A stretch of DNA of 64,000 nucleotides. It comes from Streptomyces qinzhouensis. Lineage in GTDB: Bacteria; Actinomycetota; Actinomycetes; Streptomycetales; Streptomycetaceae. The stretch lies in the NCBI RefSeq assembly GCF_007856155.1, contig NZ_CP042266.1, positions 372,001 through 436,000 on the forward strand. The letters run 5' to 3'. This document shows, one piece after another, positions 8,367 to 17,312 of this stretch; position 1 is the first letter of the stretch; each line of letters starts with the position of its first letter. The translations under genes were made by a program, and so were the position numbers. The notes beneath the pieces were generated by a model. It did not search any database, was not told the origin of the DNA, and worked only from the letters and a program-made list of their open reading frames with translations.

Positions 8367-9844
8367 GGTCGGGTCGTCACCTCGTGGGGAGGAGGGGCGG
8401 CGGGTGGCGGGGGCTCGCAGCGGCTCGTACAACCGCTTCCGGTGGTGTGGCCGGTGAGCATGCGCCCGACTGCGGCGCCGCAGTAGAAGCCCTGGCAGCG
8501 GCCGTTCATGGCGCGGGTGCGGCGGCGCAGCCCGTCGGGGGTGCGGGCGGGCAGCGGGGCGTGGCAGGCGTCGCGGATCTCGCCCGCGGTGACCCGCTCG
8601 CAGAAGCAGACGATCTCGCCGTACGCCGGGTCGGCGGCGATCCGCTCGCCGTCCTGGAAGGGGCGGATTCCGGTTTCGCCGAGATACGGCACGGCCGGTG
8701 GCGCCGGCAGGTCGGCGCGCTCCCGGAGGCCGAGTCCGCTCGTGGCGAGCGTGGACCGGACGTGTTCGGCGATGGCCATGCTCGCGGAGAGTCCGGTGGA
8801 GCGGATGCCGCCGACGAGGATGTAGCGGCGGTCCGGGTCGGCTTCGATCAGATAGTCGGCGCGGCCGGTCACGGAGGCGCGCAGTCCGGCGTACGCGGCG
8901 GTGATCTCCTCGTCGAGGAGGCGCGGCATCAGTTCGGCGCCCTTGTCCCGTAGGAAGGCGAGGCCGTCCTCGGTGGTGCCGGTGGCGGTGCGGTCCGTGA
9001 TGTCCTCGGCGGTCGGGCCGAGCAGGACGTTGCCGTACACGGTGGGGGCGACGAGGACGCCCTTGCCGACGGCGGTGGGGACGGGGAGCACGATGCGGTC
9101 GACGAGCGGGCGGGCGAGTTTGTCGAAGACGAGGAGCTCACCGCGGCGGGGGGTGACGGTGAAGCGGTGGTGGCCGAAGAGGGCGTCGATCCGGTCGGCG
9201 CCGAGCCCGGCCGCGTTGACGGTCCAGCGGGTGCGCAGCGGGCCCGCCGGGGTGTGGAGCGTGGTGACGCCGCCGGTCTCGGCGGCCGCGGTGACCGGGC
9301 GGCCGAGGAGGATCGCGGCGCCGCGGGCCCGGGCGTCGGTGGCGAGGGCGAGGGTGGTGGTCCAGGGGCAGATGATCGCCTCGTCGGGGACGGTGAGTCC
9401 GCCGAGGGCGCCCGGGCCGAGCGCGGGCACCAGGCCGTACACCGCTTCGGGGCCGATGAGTTCGGTCCGGTGGTAGCCGTTGGCCTCGGCCTTCGCCCGC
9501 AGGGCGGGCAGGGCGGCGAACTCTTCGCCGGTCCGGGCGACGAGGACGGCGCCGGTGTACTCGACGGGGATGCCGGTGTCCCGGGCGTAGCGGGAGAGCA
9601 GGGCGTGGCCGCGGGCGACGAGCCGGGACTCCAGGGTGCCGGGGCCGGCGTCGAAGCCGGTGTGCAGGATGGCGGTATTGGCCTTGCTGGTGCCTTCGCC
9701 GACATCGGAGCGGGCCTCGACCAGCGCGACGGAGAGGTCGTGGCCGGCGAGTTCGCGGGCGATGGCGGCGCCGACGACACCGCCGCCGATCACGGCGACA
9801 TCATGGACGGGAGCGGGGGTACGCCCCGGGGGTGCGGCGCTCAT
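8363..9844 (-). CDS. GlpA-like glycerol-3-phosphate dehydrogenase with C-terminal BFD-type [2Fe-2S] domain
   Basis: 493 residues, ATG at 9844 overlapping the kinase stop (ATGA). The N-terminal FAD site 'DVAVIGGGVVGAAIARELA' (residues 14-32) and 'KANTAILHTGFDAGPGTLES' mark the DAO/GlpA family. The last ~80 residues contain four cysteines in the BFD/Fer2 pattern ('CFCERV' and 'GRCQGFYCG'), a [2Fe-2S] domain as in E. coli GlpA. Expected reaction: oxidation of glycerol-3-phosphate to dihydroxyacetone phosphate, with electrons leaving through the iron-sulfur domain and the GlpB-like partner encoded next. No membrane anchor (GlpC) is present in the window. Confidence 0.85.
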   Translation of the reverse strand: MSAAPPGRTPAPVHDVAVIGGGVVGAAIARELAGHDLSVALVEARSDVGEGTSKANTAILHTGFDAGPGTLESRLVARGHALLSRYARDTGIPVEYTGAVLVARTGEEFAALPALRAKAEANGYHRTELIGPEAVYGLVPALGPGALGGLTVPDEAIICPWTTTLALATDARARGAAILLGRPVTAAAETGGVTTLHTPAGPLRTRWTVNAAGLGADRIDALFGHHRFTVTPRRGELLVFDKLARPLVDRIVLPVPTAVGKGVLVAPTVYGNVLLGPTAEDITDRTATGTTEDGLAFLRDKGAELMPRLLDEEITAAYAGLRASVTGRADYLIEADPDRRYILVGGIRSTGLSASMAIAEHVRSTLATSGLGLRERADLPAPPAVPYLGETGIRPFQDGERIAADPAYGEIVCFCERVTAGEIRDACHAPLPARTPDGLRRRTRAMNGRCQGFYCGAAVGRMLTGHTTGSGCTSRCEPPPPAAPPPHEVTTRP

Positions 9845-11310
9845 CGCGGTGCCCCCTCGCGCAGGGATGCCGCTTTACCCGGGGACGCCTCTTTACGCGG
9901 GGACGCCTCGGCGACCGCGCGCCAGGTCGCGCGGAACTCCGCGGCCCGGTCCTCGGACCATTCGGGCTCGTAGACGGCCGAAGGTTTCCAGTCGCCGACG
10001 GCATCCCGCAGGCTCAGCCCGGGGTCGAGCGCCATTCTGGCCAGCGCCGCGGCGCCGAGCGGGGTGGCGTGCGGGGAGGGGTAGACCTCGACCGGGAGCC
10101 GGGCGAGATCGGCCTGGGCCTGCATCAGCGTCGTACTGCGGGTGAGCCCGCCGTCGGCGCGCAGTCGGGTGAGCGGGCTGCCGAGATCGGCCGCCACCAG
10201 GTCGCAGAGGGTGGCGACCTGGGCGGCGATGCCCTGGACGACGGCAAGCACCAGATGTCCGGGGCGGGTGGAGAGGGTCATTCCGGTGAAGGTGGCGGTG
10301 GCGTCGGGGCGCCACCAGGGGGCGGCGAGCCCGGCGAGTGCGGGGACGCACAGGGTGCCGTCGGACTCCGGGGCGGCCATGGCGTCGAGTTCGGCCGCGG
10401 AGCCGATGAAGCCGAGGTCGCGGAGCCAGCGGATCGCGGACGCCGCCGTGTACACCTGACCGTCCACGCAGTAGGGGGTACGGCCCCGGGCCCGCCAGGC
10501 GACCGAGGTGGTGAGTCCGGAGGCGGAACGCACCGCGCTGGTGCCGGTGTTGGCGAGGAGGAAGGCCCCGGTGCCGTAGGTGCACTTGGCCTCCCCCGCC
10601 TCCAGACAGCCTTCGGCGATGAGCGCGGCTTGCTGGTCCACGACGATGCCGGCGACGGGGACTTCCGGGCCGAAGGCGCGGGTGGTGCCGATGATCTCGT
10701 CACAGGCGGCTATCCGGGGCAGGGGCTCGTCGGCAAGGCCGAAGAGTTCGACCAGTTCGGGGTCCCAGTCGGCCCGGTCGAGGTCGAGGAGGAGGGAGCG
10801 GCCGGCGGTGGCGGCGTCCGTGACGAAGGCGCCGGTGAGCTGGTGCAGCAGCCAGCTGTCGACGGTGGTGACGACGCCGTCGGTGGTCATGTTCCGCCGC
10901 AGCCAGGCCATCTTGGGCGCGGAGAAGTAGGGGTCGAGGACCAGTCCGGTGCGGGCGGCGATCAGCTCGGCGTGGCCGGCCAGCCGGGCGCATTCGGATT
11001 CGGCGCGCCGGTCCTGCCAGACGACGGCCGGGGTCAGTGGGGCTCCGGTGGCGGGGTCCCAGGCGAGGACGGTCTCGCCCTGATTGGCGAGGGCGACGAC
11101 ATCGACCGGGCGGCCCGCGTCGGCGACGGCGCGGCGGCCGGTTTCGAGTACGGAGGCGAGCAGGGCGGCCGGGTCCTGTTCGACCACTCCCCCGTCACCG
11201 TAGCGGGGCCGCAGTTCGGCTTCGGCGAGGGCGAGTTGGGTGCCGTCGTCGTCCACGACGACGGCCTTGGTTCCGGAGGTGCCCTGGTCCACGGCGAGAA
11301 CGACGGTCAC
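9841..11310 (-). CDS. FGGY-family carbohydrate kinase, glycerol kinase-like
   Basis: 489 residues from GTG at 11310; upstream in-frame sequence does not resemble a kinase. The actin-like ATPase opening 'VLAVDQGTSGTKAVVVD', 'ALANQGETVLAWD', 'PAVVWQDRR' and 'LDPYFSAPKMAWL' all resemble glycerol kinase, though the usual N-Q-R-E-T is N-Q-G-E-T here, which could shift specificity. Second half: 'TYGTGAFLLANTG' and 'RADGGLTRSTTLMQAQAD'. The last ~20 residues are a degenerate repeat (EASPRKEASPGKAASLREG). First structural gene of the operon, phosphorylating a polyol for the GlpA-like enzyme. No transporter is adjacent. Confidence 0.85.
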   Translation of the reverse strand: MTVVLAVDQGTSGTKAVVVDDDGTQLALAEAELRPRYGDGGVVEQDPAALLASVLETGRRAVADAGRPVDVVALANQGETVLAWDPATGAPLTPAVVWQDRRAESECARLAGHAELIAARTGLVLDPYFSAPKMAWLRRNMTTDGVVTTVDSWLLHQLTGAFVTDAATAGRSLLLDLDRADWDPELVELFGLADEPLPRIAACDEIIGTTRAFGPEVPVAGIVVDQQAALIAEGCLEAGEAKCTYGTGAFLLANTGTSAVRSASGLTTSVAWRARGRTPYCVDGQVYTAASAIRWLRDLGFIGSAAELDAMAAPESDGTLCVPALAGLAAPWWRPDATATFTGMTLSTRPGHLVLAVVQGIAAQVATLCDLVAADLGSPLTRLRADGGLTRSTTLMQAQADLARLPVEVYPSPHATPLGAAALARMALDPGLSLRDAVGDWKPSAVYEPEWSEDRAAEFRATWRAVAEASPRKEASPGKAASLREGAPR

Positions 11311-11964
11311 CGGCCCGCCTTTCCCACGGCGGGGCGCGGGAACGCCTCGGGCGCCGGTGCGGTCCGATGCGGCGCAGGTGCCGGGCATACGGCTGCCGTG
11401 GGGCACCCGGGCCCGGGCCCCGCGTATACCGGCGCAGGCAGAGCCCGTACGGGCAGGAGCGGCGACCGCGCGGGCCCGGGGGCACAGGCGGGGCGGGCGC
11501 GAGCCGGGGTCGGCACGACCCTTAGGGGCCCGGGTTCCGCGAATGCCTGAAGGGGCAGGGACCGTACGAACCCAGGCCGGGCGCCCCGAGGCCGGGCAGG
11601 CACAAGCCGCGCCGACGCCGGACGGGCGGACCCGAGCCGGGCAGGCGCCGGACGGACGGGTCCTGGGGGTTCCCCCACACCGAAGGCGCAGGGCGCGGGT
11701 CCCTCCACGCCGAAGGCGTGCGGGGCGGGTGCGCGGGAAGGGGCTCGGCTGGGCATGGGGCGATTCCTTTCACGGTCCCGCACCCGGCCGCGCGGGGCGG
11801 GCGGGGCTGCGGCAGACGGAAGCCACGGATGATCGGCAGACGACGGACCACGCCTCAACGGGATTGCCGTTCAGGCCGGTTGGCGAGTGGGCGGTCCGGC
11901 GCCGCGACGGCGAGCCCCCGGTTCACGACCGACGGAGCCATCGGCCACGGCGGGCTCGGCAGGG
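11311..11964. other. 650-bp GC-rich gap between DeoR regulator and kinase operon
   Basis: Long frames exist on both strands but their products are Pro/Ala/Arg-rich and show no domain. A short element of the type CCAC(A/G)CCGAAGGCG occurs at least twice (about 11674-11688 and 11704-11719), as is often seen in Streptomyces intergenic DNA. It probably holds the operon promoter on the minus strand, which I could not locate. No gene is called. Confidence 0.5.
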
Positions 11965-12741
11965 TCAGACCACCAGCACCTCGCAGCCGGTCTCCCCGAC
12001 GGCCGTCACCAGGGTGGCCGACGCCGATCCGTCGGTGATCACCGCCGTGCAGTCGCCGGGCGCGCAGACGCGATATCCGGCGACCCGCCCCCATTTGCTG
12101 CCGTCGGCGACCGCGTAGACGGAAGCACTGTTGGCCAGGATCAGCTCCTTGGTGGCGATCTCCTCGTAGTGGAAGTCCGTCACCCCGGCCGCGGGGTCGA
12201 CCCCGCCGCAGCCGAGGAACGCGATATCCGGATGGATCCCGGCGAAGAAGCGGACCGTTTCCGGACCGGAGCAGGCCAGATCACCGCCGCGGAGCCGGCC
12301 GCCGGGCAGCAGCACCCCGGCCCGCGGCAGCCCGGACACCACCTGGGCCACCTGGAGCGAGGGCGTGACGACCGTGCCGCGGAAGTCCCGCGGCAGGGCG
12401 TGCGCGATCTGCACGGCGGTGGTGCCGATGTCGATCGCCACGATCGCCCCGTTCTCCACCAGGGCCGCGGCCGCCCGGCCGATCGCGGCCTTGGCCTCGG
12501 AATGGGACGCGGTACGGTCGGCGAACGAGGCTTCCTCGCCGCCGAACTGACGGACCACCGCGAGGGACGCGGCACCACCGCGCACCCGGCGCAGGATTCC
12601 CCGTCGCTCCATCCTTCCGAGGTCCCGGCGGACGGTCTCCGCGGAGACCTGGAGCTGGTCGGCGAGGGCCTCGGTGCTGATGGTGCCGGCCCGGTCGACC
12701 ACGGCGGAGATACGGCGATGGCGCTCCGCGGGAAGCATCAC
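11965..12741 (-). CDS. DeoR/GlpR-family transcriptional repressor
   Basis: 258 residues from GTG 12741; an ATG one codon later (12738) fits the AGGAG site slightly better. The N-terminal HTH is classic DeoR ('RHRRISAVVDRAGTIST', 'LADQLQVSAETVRRDLGRME', 'RRGILRRVRGGA', residues 7-58). The C-terminal domain has the DeoRC sugar-phosphate isomerase-like pattern ('VAIDIGTTAVQIAHAL', 'FLGCGGVD', 'YAVADGSKWGRVAGYRVC'), which binds a phosphorylated sugar or polyol. It lies 654 nt upstream of the GlpK-like operon in the same direction and is its likely regulator, with a phosphorylated intermediate as inducer. Confidence 0.9.
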   Translation of the reverse strand: MMLPAERHRRISAVVDRAGTISTEALADQLQVSAETVRRDLGRMERRGILRRVRGGAASLAVVRQFGGEEASFADRTASHSEAKAAIGRAAAALVENGAIVAIDIGTTAVQIAHALPRDFRGTVVTPSLQVAQVVSGLPRAGVLLPGGRLRGGDLACSGPETVRFFAGIHPDIAFLGCGGVDPAAGVTDFHYEEIATKELILANSASVYAVADGSKWGRVAGYRVCAPGDCTAVITDGSASATLVTAVGETGCEVLVV

Positions 12742-12979
12742 GGCTCCTGACTGTCACCGCCCGTATCTGACCGGGCTCGTCGGGAAGTGTGGTTTGCTGC
12801 CCGAATCCCGTCAAGGGGTTCGACGCGGGTCCGGTACGGGCTACCGCCGGAACCGGCCACCGGGCCCCGCCGCCTCGCGCGGATCCTTCCCCGGCTGCCG
12901 TACCGCGCCCGCCGCCGCGACCCGCCGATTCTTCCCGCGGCCTTCCGATGCGCCTTCCCGCCGCCCGCCCCGTCCGGAA

Positions 12980-13001
12980 TGCATGAGTGGTCTCTCATGC
13001 A
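12980..13001. promoter_or_regulatory. Palindromic operator candidate upstream of the PaaK-like gene
   Basis: Perfect 8-bp inverted repeat TGCATGAG / CTCATGCA (12980-12987 and 12994-13001) with a 6-nt spacer, in a less GC-rich pocket. It ends 18 nt upstream of a consensus TTGACA box, so it looks like an activator or repressor site for the rightward gene. The divergent DeoR gene is a second possible target. Confidence 0.6.
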
Positions 13002-13019
13002 CTGTTCCGGGGAATTTCG

Positions 13020-13049
13020 TTGACAGTGCGCCGGGCGGCTTCTTAGCTT
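13020..13049 (+). promoter_or_regulatory. Candidate sigma70-type promoter of the PaaK-like gene
   Basis: A perfect -35 TTGACA (13020-13025) is followed after 17 nt by TTAGCT (13043-13048), or after 18 nt by TAGCTT. This predicts a ~90-nt leader before the ATG at 13148. It is among the best promoter matches in the window. The rest of the 12742-13147 gap shows no ORF. Confidence 0.6.
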
Positions 13050-13147
13050 CCCTGGGGCGGATTGAGCGGTCGGGCGCGGGGCGGGTGCCGGGCCGTGCCG
13101 CCCCGGCGGACGAATGCGGAAGAATCCGGTGCAGGGGAGGCGCGGAA

Positions 13148-14386
13148 ATGCAGAATCAGCCCACCGCCGACATCATCGAACAGATCCGGGACATTCCCTT
13201 CTACCAGGATTCGGTCGCCCGGGGCTGGTTTCCCGTTCTCGGGAAAACGGAAGTCTCCCGGGGCTTTCCGGACGGCTGGCTCACCCCCCGGGTCGCGGCG
13301 GCGCTGGCGTCGGGCGAGGCCGAGTTCGCGCTCTCGGCCGGCGCGGACCCGGGCCGGCTGCGGTTCGTCCGGCCGCCGTCCTTCCCGCTGAAGTCCGCCT
13401 ACCGGCTGTGGAGTACGCATCCCGACCTCTCGGCGACCTGGCGCGAGGGCTGCCGCCGGGTGTCGCTGACGACCCTTCCGGCGGGCGGGCCGCTCCCCCG
13501 CGCCCGGGCGCATACCGCGGCCCGGGACTCGTATGCCCCGGCCCGCGGCCGGGAGAGGGAGCCGGACCGGCGCACGGTCCGGCTGGGGCTGCGGGTCGAC
13601 CCTGAGCGGTGGGAGCGCGACGAGGTGGCGGGAGTCATCGGCGAACTGCGCTCGGAGCAGCGGCGGCACCCCCTCGGGCGCTACCATCTCGACGGCCCCG
13701 GCGCCCAGTTGGCACAGCTCGTGCGCGCCGCGCGCCGGCAGGGGCTGTGGGACCGGTTCCCGCGTCCGGCGAGCGTGGTCACGGCGTACGGATACACCCC
13801 GGTCAACGTCCGCCGCTATCTGGAAAGGGAGTTCGCCTGCCCGGTGGTCGATCTGTTCGGCGGCTCCGAGGTCGGCCATCTGTACTCGGGTGACAGCGGC
13901 GGCCACTACCGTCCGTTCCTGGACCGGATGAGCGTGGAATTCGCCCCGCTGGCGCCGGGCAGCGGGCTGCACCGCCTGATCGTGACCAGTGTGCGCAATC
14001 CGTATATGCCGCTGATCCGGTACCGGACCGGTGACTGTGTACGGCCGGTCGGCCCGGGTGCGGACGCGGTCCGGGGCGTGCGGTTCTGCGGCCGGGCGGC
14101 CGAGGTGCTGCCGACACCGTGCGGGCCGGTGTCGCAGGGCGATCTCGACGACCGTCTCACGGCCGTCTCACCGCGGATCTTCCTGAGCCAGTTACGGACG
14201 ACCGGGCCGCGGGACACCCGTCTGCTGTACACGACGTTCGACGGCGAACCGCTCGACGGGGCCGAAAGCACCCGACTGGCGGAGGGCGTCGGCGAACTGA
14301 CCGAATTCCGGTGCGAGATCGCGCACCGTACCGGCATTCCGATCGGCGCTTCGGGGAAATACGCCTGGCTGGTACGGGAACGCTGA
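13148..14386 (+). CDS. Phenylacetate-CoA ligase/F390 synthetase-like protein with degenerate P-loop; contains a TTA codon
   Basis: 412 residues; ATG at 13148 is supported by AGGGGAGG 8 nt upstream. The second half has marks of the PaaK branch of adenylate-forming enzymes: 'GYTPVNVRRYLEREF', 'VVDLFGGSEVGH' (A5-like) and 'LIRYRTGDCVRPV' (A7). Where the nucleotide-gripping A3 loop (TSGTTG) should be, near residues 61-69, the sequence reads 'ALSAGADPGRLRF', so both threonines are lost, and ATP-dependent ligase activity is doubtful. Codon 349 (14192-14194) is TTA, implying bldA-dependent translation. No CoA- or carrier-protein gene is adjacent, and the substrate is unknown. Confidence 0.65.
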   Translation: MQNQPTADIIEQIRDIPFYQDSVARGWFPVLGKTEVSRGFPDGWLTPRVAAALASGEAEFALSAGADPGRLRFVRPPSFPLKSAYRLWSTHPDLSATWREGCRRVSLTTLPAGGPLPRARAHTAARDSYAPARGREREPDRRTVRLGLRVDPERWERDEVAGVIGELRSEQRRHPLGRYHLDGPGAQLAQLVRAARRQGLWDRFPRPASVVTAYGYTPVNVRRYLEREFACPVVDLFGGSEVGHLYSGDSGGHYRPFLDRMSVEFAPLAPGSGLHRLIVTSVRNPYMPLIRYRTGDCVRPVGPGADAVRGVRFCGRAAEVLPTPCGPVSQGDLDDRLTAVSPRIFLSQLRTTGPRDTRLLYTTFDGEPLDGAESTRLAEGVGELTEFRCEIAHRTGIPIGASGKYAWLVRER

Positions 14387-14501
14387 GGCTCTCCGGACGG
14401 CCGGGAAGGGCCCGGTCCGGTCGCCGCCTGGGGTGTTATGGTGACCGGGTACCGCACCTCATGGCGGCCTCCCCTCGTATCCGATCAACGGAGGCCTTGC
14501 C

Positions 14502-15431
14502 GTGCCCGCCGCGTCTTTCCCTTCCGCACTCCAGGTGCGCCCCTTCCATCGCGAAGACCGCGATCAGCTGACCGCGCTCGTCAACGCCCACGCCGCCGCG
14601 GTCGTACCCGGTGCCGGCGTCTCGGTGAACACCGTCATCAGCGGTCTGGAGCGCTCTCCCGAGGAGTACGTCACCGATCCGTGGGTGGCCGAGCGGGTCA
14701 CGCTCGTCGCCGAGGACCGGCGGCGGATCGTGGCCGCCGCGCATCTGCTGCGCCACCGCAACGACCCCGATGTCGGTGCGGACTACCGGGACACCGGCCG
14801 CATCGAATGGTTCGTCCATCTGCCGTCGGACGGGGACGAGGCCGCGGAACTGCTGGTCTCCGCCTGTCTCGCCCAGCTCGGCCGCTGGCACGTCCGGGCC
14901 CGGTACGCCGACGGACGGCTGCCGGTTCCCGGGGTGTACGGCGTCCCGGACGCCTGGCCCCATGTGCGGTCCGTCCTCGAGGGGGCCGGATTCGCCCACA
15001 CCGGTGATGTCGAGTCGCTTCTCCTCGCCCCCGTGGCCGGGCTGCCCGAGCCGGGCCCGGCGCCGCTGCCGGGGCTGACCCTGCGCCGGGAGGTGGGCCC
15101 GCTCGGCACCCGGCTCAGTGCCCGCGCCGACGGTGCCGAGGTGGCGTACATCGAACTGGACACCCGTCTCGACCGGCCGGAGCGGCACGCCCGCCCCGGC
15201 GGACTGGCCGATATCGCGGACCTCGAACTGCCGGACGAGCCCGTTCCGGGGCTGCCGGAGTGGCTGCTGGGTGAGGCCCGGCGCTGGCTCGAGCTGTGCG
15301 GGGTCGACAAGCTGCTGACCTACGCGGACCCGCACGACGCGGACGAGGCCGGGGAGATCGCCCTGCTGACCGGGCTCGGCTTCCACGAACTGGGCCGGAC
15401 GGCCCGCGGCTGGACCCATCGCGCGGACTGA
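14502..15431 (+). CDS. GNAT-family N-acetyltransferase (double-domain)
   Basis: 309 residues from GTG at 14502, with GGAGG 7 nt upstream. Residues ~9-145 and ~185-305 each look like a GNAT fold. The first opens 'LQVRPFHREDRDQLTALVN', typical of the family. The second ends 'YADPHDADEAGEIALLTGLGF', matching the C-terminal GNAT region where an Asn/Asp-rich segment precedes the last strand. The acyl-CoA pyrophosphate loop (Q/RxxGxG/A) is not obvious in either half, so one domain may be inactive. Substrate unknown. It may follow the PaaK-like gene in a transcript (115-nt gap). Confidence 0.75.
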   Translation: MPAASFPSALQVRPFHREDRDQLTALVNAHAAAVVPGAGVSVNTVISGLERSPEEYVTDPWVAERVTLVAEDRRRIVAAAHLLRHRNDPDVGADYRDTGRIEWFVHLPSDGDEAAELLVSACLAQLGRWHVRARYADGRLPVPGVYGVPDAWPHVRSVLEGAGFAHTGDVESLLLAPVAGLPEPGPAPLPGLTLRREVGPLGTRLSARADGAEVAYIELDTRLDRPERHARPGGLADIADLELPDEPVPGLPEWLLGEARRWLELCGVDKLLTYADPHDADEAGEIALLTGLGFHELGRTARGWTHRAD

Positions 15432-15443
15432 CACCGCGCGCCC

Positions 15444-15480
15444 GGGGGCGGTGCGGGAATCCTTCGCCCGCACCGCCCCC
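15444..15480. terminator. Bidirectional terminator hairpin (14-bp perfect stem)
   Basis: 15444-15457 pairs perfectly with 15467-15480 across a 9-nt loop, exactly between the stop of the GNAT gene and the stop of the permease on the other strand. Confidence 0.85.
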
Positions 15481-15498
15481 GTACCGCCGCCTGCCGGG

Positions 15499-17004
15499 TC
15501 AGTCGCGTTCCACGTCGACCTCGGTCAGCCGTGAGAAGCGCACCGGATCCCGGCGGCGGATCCGGACCGCGACCGCGATCCCGGCGGCCAGGACCACCGG
15601 CAGCGGCACCAGCAGTGCCACGTTCACCGCGCCCGTACGGCCGGTGAGCAGGTCGAAGTGGACGACGGCGAGGACCGCGAGGACCGCGAGCCCGGCGAAG
15701 GCGACCAGCGGGGCGACGACGACCCGCCAGACCGGCATCCCCTGCCGGTCGCGGCGGAAGAAGAACGGCACGGCCAGCGCGGCCAGGGCCTGCATCACCA
15801 TGATCCCGAGCACGCCCGTGGAATTCGACCAGAGGAAGATCTCGCCGTACGGATCGGCTCCGATCAGCGCCCCGCCGACCACGATCACCAGACCGAACAC
15901 GGTCTGGACGACGACCGCCGCGGCCGGGGATCCCTGCTTGGGCGACACCCGGGCCAGCCGGCGCGGCAGCAGCCCCTCACGGCCCAGGGCGTAGAGATAG
16001 CGGGCCGCGGCGTTGTGGAAGGCGAGGGTGGCCGCGAAGGCGCTGATCACGATCAGTACATGCATCGAGTCGGCCAGCCAGCGGCCGACGAACTGTTCGG
16101 CGGCGTTGAAGGTGAGCTGCGGGCCGTCGGCCGCCCGGGCCATGGAGACCGAGGAGTCGGTCCCGAATCCGCCCATCAGCACCCACACGCTGAACGCGTA
16201 GAACAGGGCGAGGAAGCCGATGGCGATAAAGGTCGCCTTGGGGACGGTCCGGGCCGGGTCCCTCGCCTCCTCGGCGTAGATCGCGGTCGCCTCGAAACCG
16301 GTGAAGGCGCCGATGACCAGGACGAACATTCCGGCCATCCCGGCGGAGGAGGCCAGCACGGAGGGGTCGAAGGAGGTGGTGTCGAAGGCCTCGGTGCCGC
16401 GGTCGGCGAGGATTCCCACCTCCATCACCAGCAGCACCAGGACCTCCAGTACCAGGGCGATCCCGAGGACCTTGGCGCTGAGTGTCACCCGCAGCCAGCC
16501 GAGCACCCCCACCCCGAGGACGCAGAGCGTGGCCAGCGGCCACCACGGCACCTCGGCACCGGTGAGGTCCTCGATGGTCGTCGAGGCGAAGTAGCCGAAA
16601 CCGGCGGCCACACCGGGCGCGATGAGGTTGTAGGAGAGCGTGGCCAGATAGGCGGTGGCGACGCCGAGCGTGCGGCCCAGCCCCCGGGCGACGTACGCGT
16701 AGAAGGCCCCGGCGTTGCGGACATGGCGGCTCATCGCCGTGAATCCGGCGGCGAAGAGGACCAGCAGCACCCCGGAGACCAGATAGCCGAGCGGGGTGGC
16801 CGGACCGCCGATACCGATGGCGAAGGGCGCGACCCCGGCGAGCACGGTGAGCGGTGCCGCCGCGGCGACCACGAAGAAGACCAGGTCGAAGGTGCCGATC
16901 CGGCCCTTGGCGAGACCGTTCGCCCCCGGCGGGGGCGGTGTGGCGCCGGTGGCGGGCGCGGTGGGGCCCGGGGGCGGTTCGAGGGCGGTGGGCGATTGGT
17001 TCAT
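15499..17004 (-). CDS. APC superfamily amino acid/nucleobase-type permease
   Basis: 501 residues from ATG at 17004. A Pro/Gly-rich cytoplasmic tail of ~35 residues is followed by about 12 hydrophobic segments. The first one, 'FDLVFFVVAAAAPLTVLAG', with 'GAFYAYVARGLGRTLG' and 'GFEATAIYAEEARDPARTVP', is characteristic of the APC amine/amino acid permeases. It is divergent from a GntR/FCD regulator across a 308-nt gap with a strong palindrome. The cytosine-deaminase-like amidohydrolase beyond that regulator suggests import of a nitrogenous ring compound or amide. Confidence 0.88.
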   Translation of the reverse strand: MNQSPTALEPPPGPTAPATGATPPPPGANGLAKGRIGTFDLVFFVVAAAAPLTVLAGVAPFAIGIGGPATPLGYLVSGVLLVLFAAGFTAMSRHVRNAGAFYAYVARGLGRTLGVATAYLATLSYNLIAPGVAAGFGYFASTTIEDLTGAEVPWWPLATLCVLGVGVLGWLRVTLSAKVLGIALVLEVLVLLVMEVGILADRGTEAFDTTSFDPSVLASSAGMAGMFVLVIGAFTGFEATAIYAEEARDPARTVPKATFIAIGFLALFYAFSVWVLMGGFGTDSSVSMARAADGPQLTFNAAEQFVGRWLADSMHVLIVISAFAATLAFHNAAARYLYALGREGLLPRRLARVSPKQGSPAAAVVVQTVFGLVIVVGGALIGADPYGEIFLWSNSTGVLGIMVMQALAALAVPFFFRRDRQGMPVWRVVVAPLVAFAGLAVLAVLAVVHFDLLTGRTGAVNVALLVPLPVVLAAGIAVAVRIRRRDPVRFSRLTEVDVERD

Positions 17005-17193
17005 CGGTGGTTCCTCAACGTGCTGACGGGCCGGTAAGAGCGGCGCTGATACGGCTCCCGGTACGGGTTTCGGGGTGGGTGGGGGGTACGCGATGCGATG
17101 ACGGTTTCCCTGCCACCGCGTCTGGCCTGCCGGGTAAGAGCTGGGAAAAGACCAGCTCACACGGTTGGAACCAGGCGCGGCGCTCAAGTTATC

Positions 17194-17210
17194 TGGTATA
17201 CCGAATACCA
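17194..17210. promoter_or_regulatory. GntR operator candidate (TGGTAT-N5-ATACCA)
   Basis: A perfect 6-bp inverted repeat with 5-nt spacer lies in the permease/GntR divergent region, inside a locally AT-rich tract. Its form fits operators of FadR/FCD-type GntR regulators (TGGTATACCA-like). It lies 103 nt upstream of the GntR start and 190 nt from the permease start. The rest of 17005-17312 shows nothing else of note. Confidence 0.65.
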
Positions 17211-17312
17211 ATCAAGAGGTCGCGGAAGCTTTTCCCGAGTCTGCGATGATCATGTGACGACAACACCGGACGGGACCGGTCGACCACCGGCCCGAAGGCG
17301 AGGGAGCCAGCC

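Noticed and set aside
11240-12118. Possible genes in the gap between DeoR and the kinase, on either strand
   Set aside because: Proline/arginine-rich repeats without a ribosome site, domain or hydrophobic pattern; treated as non-coding.
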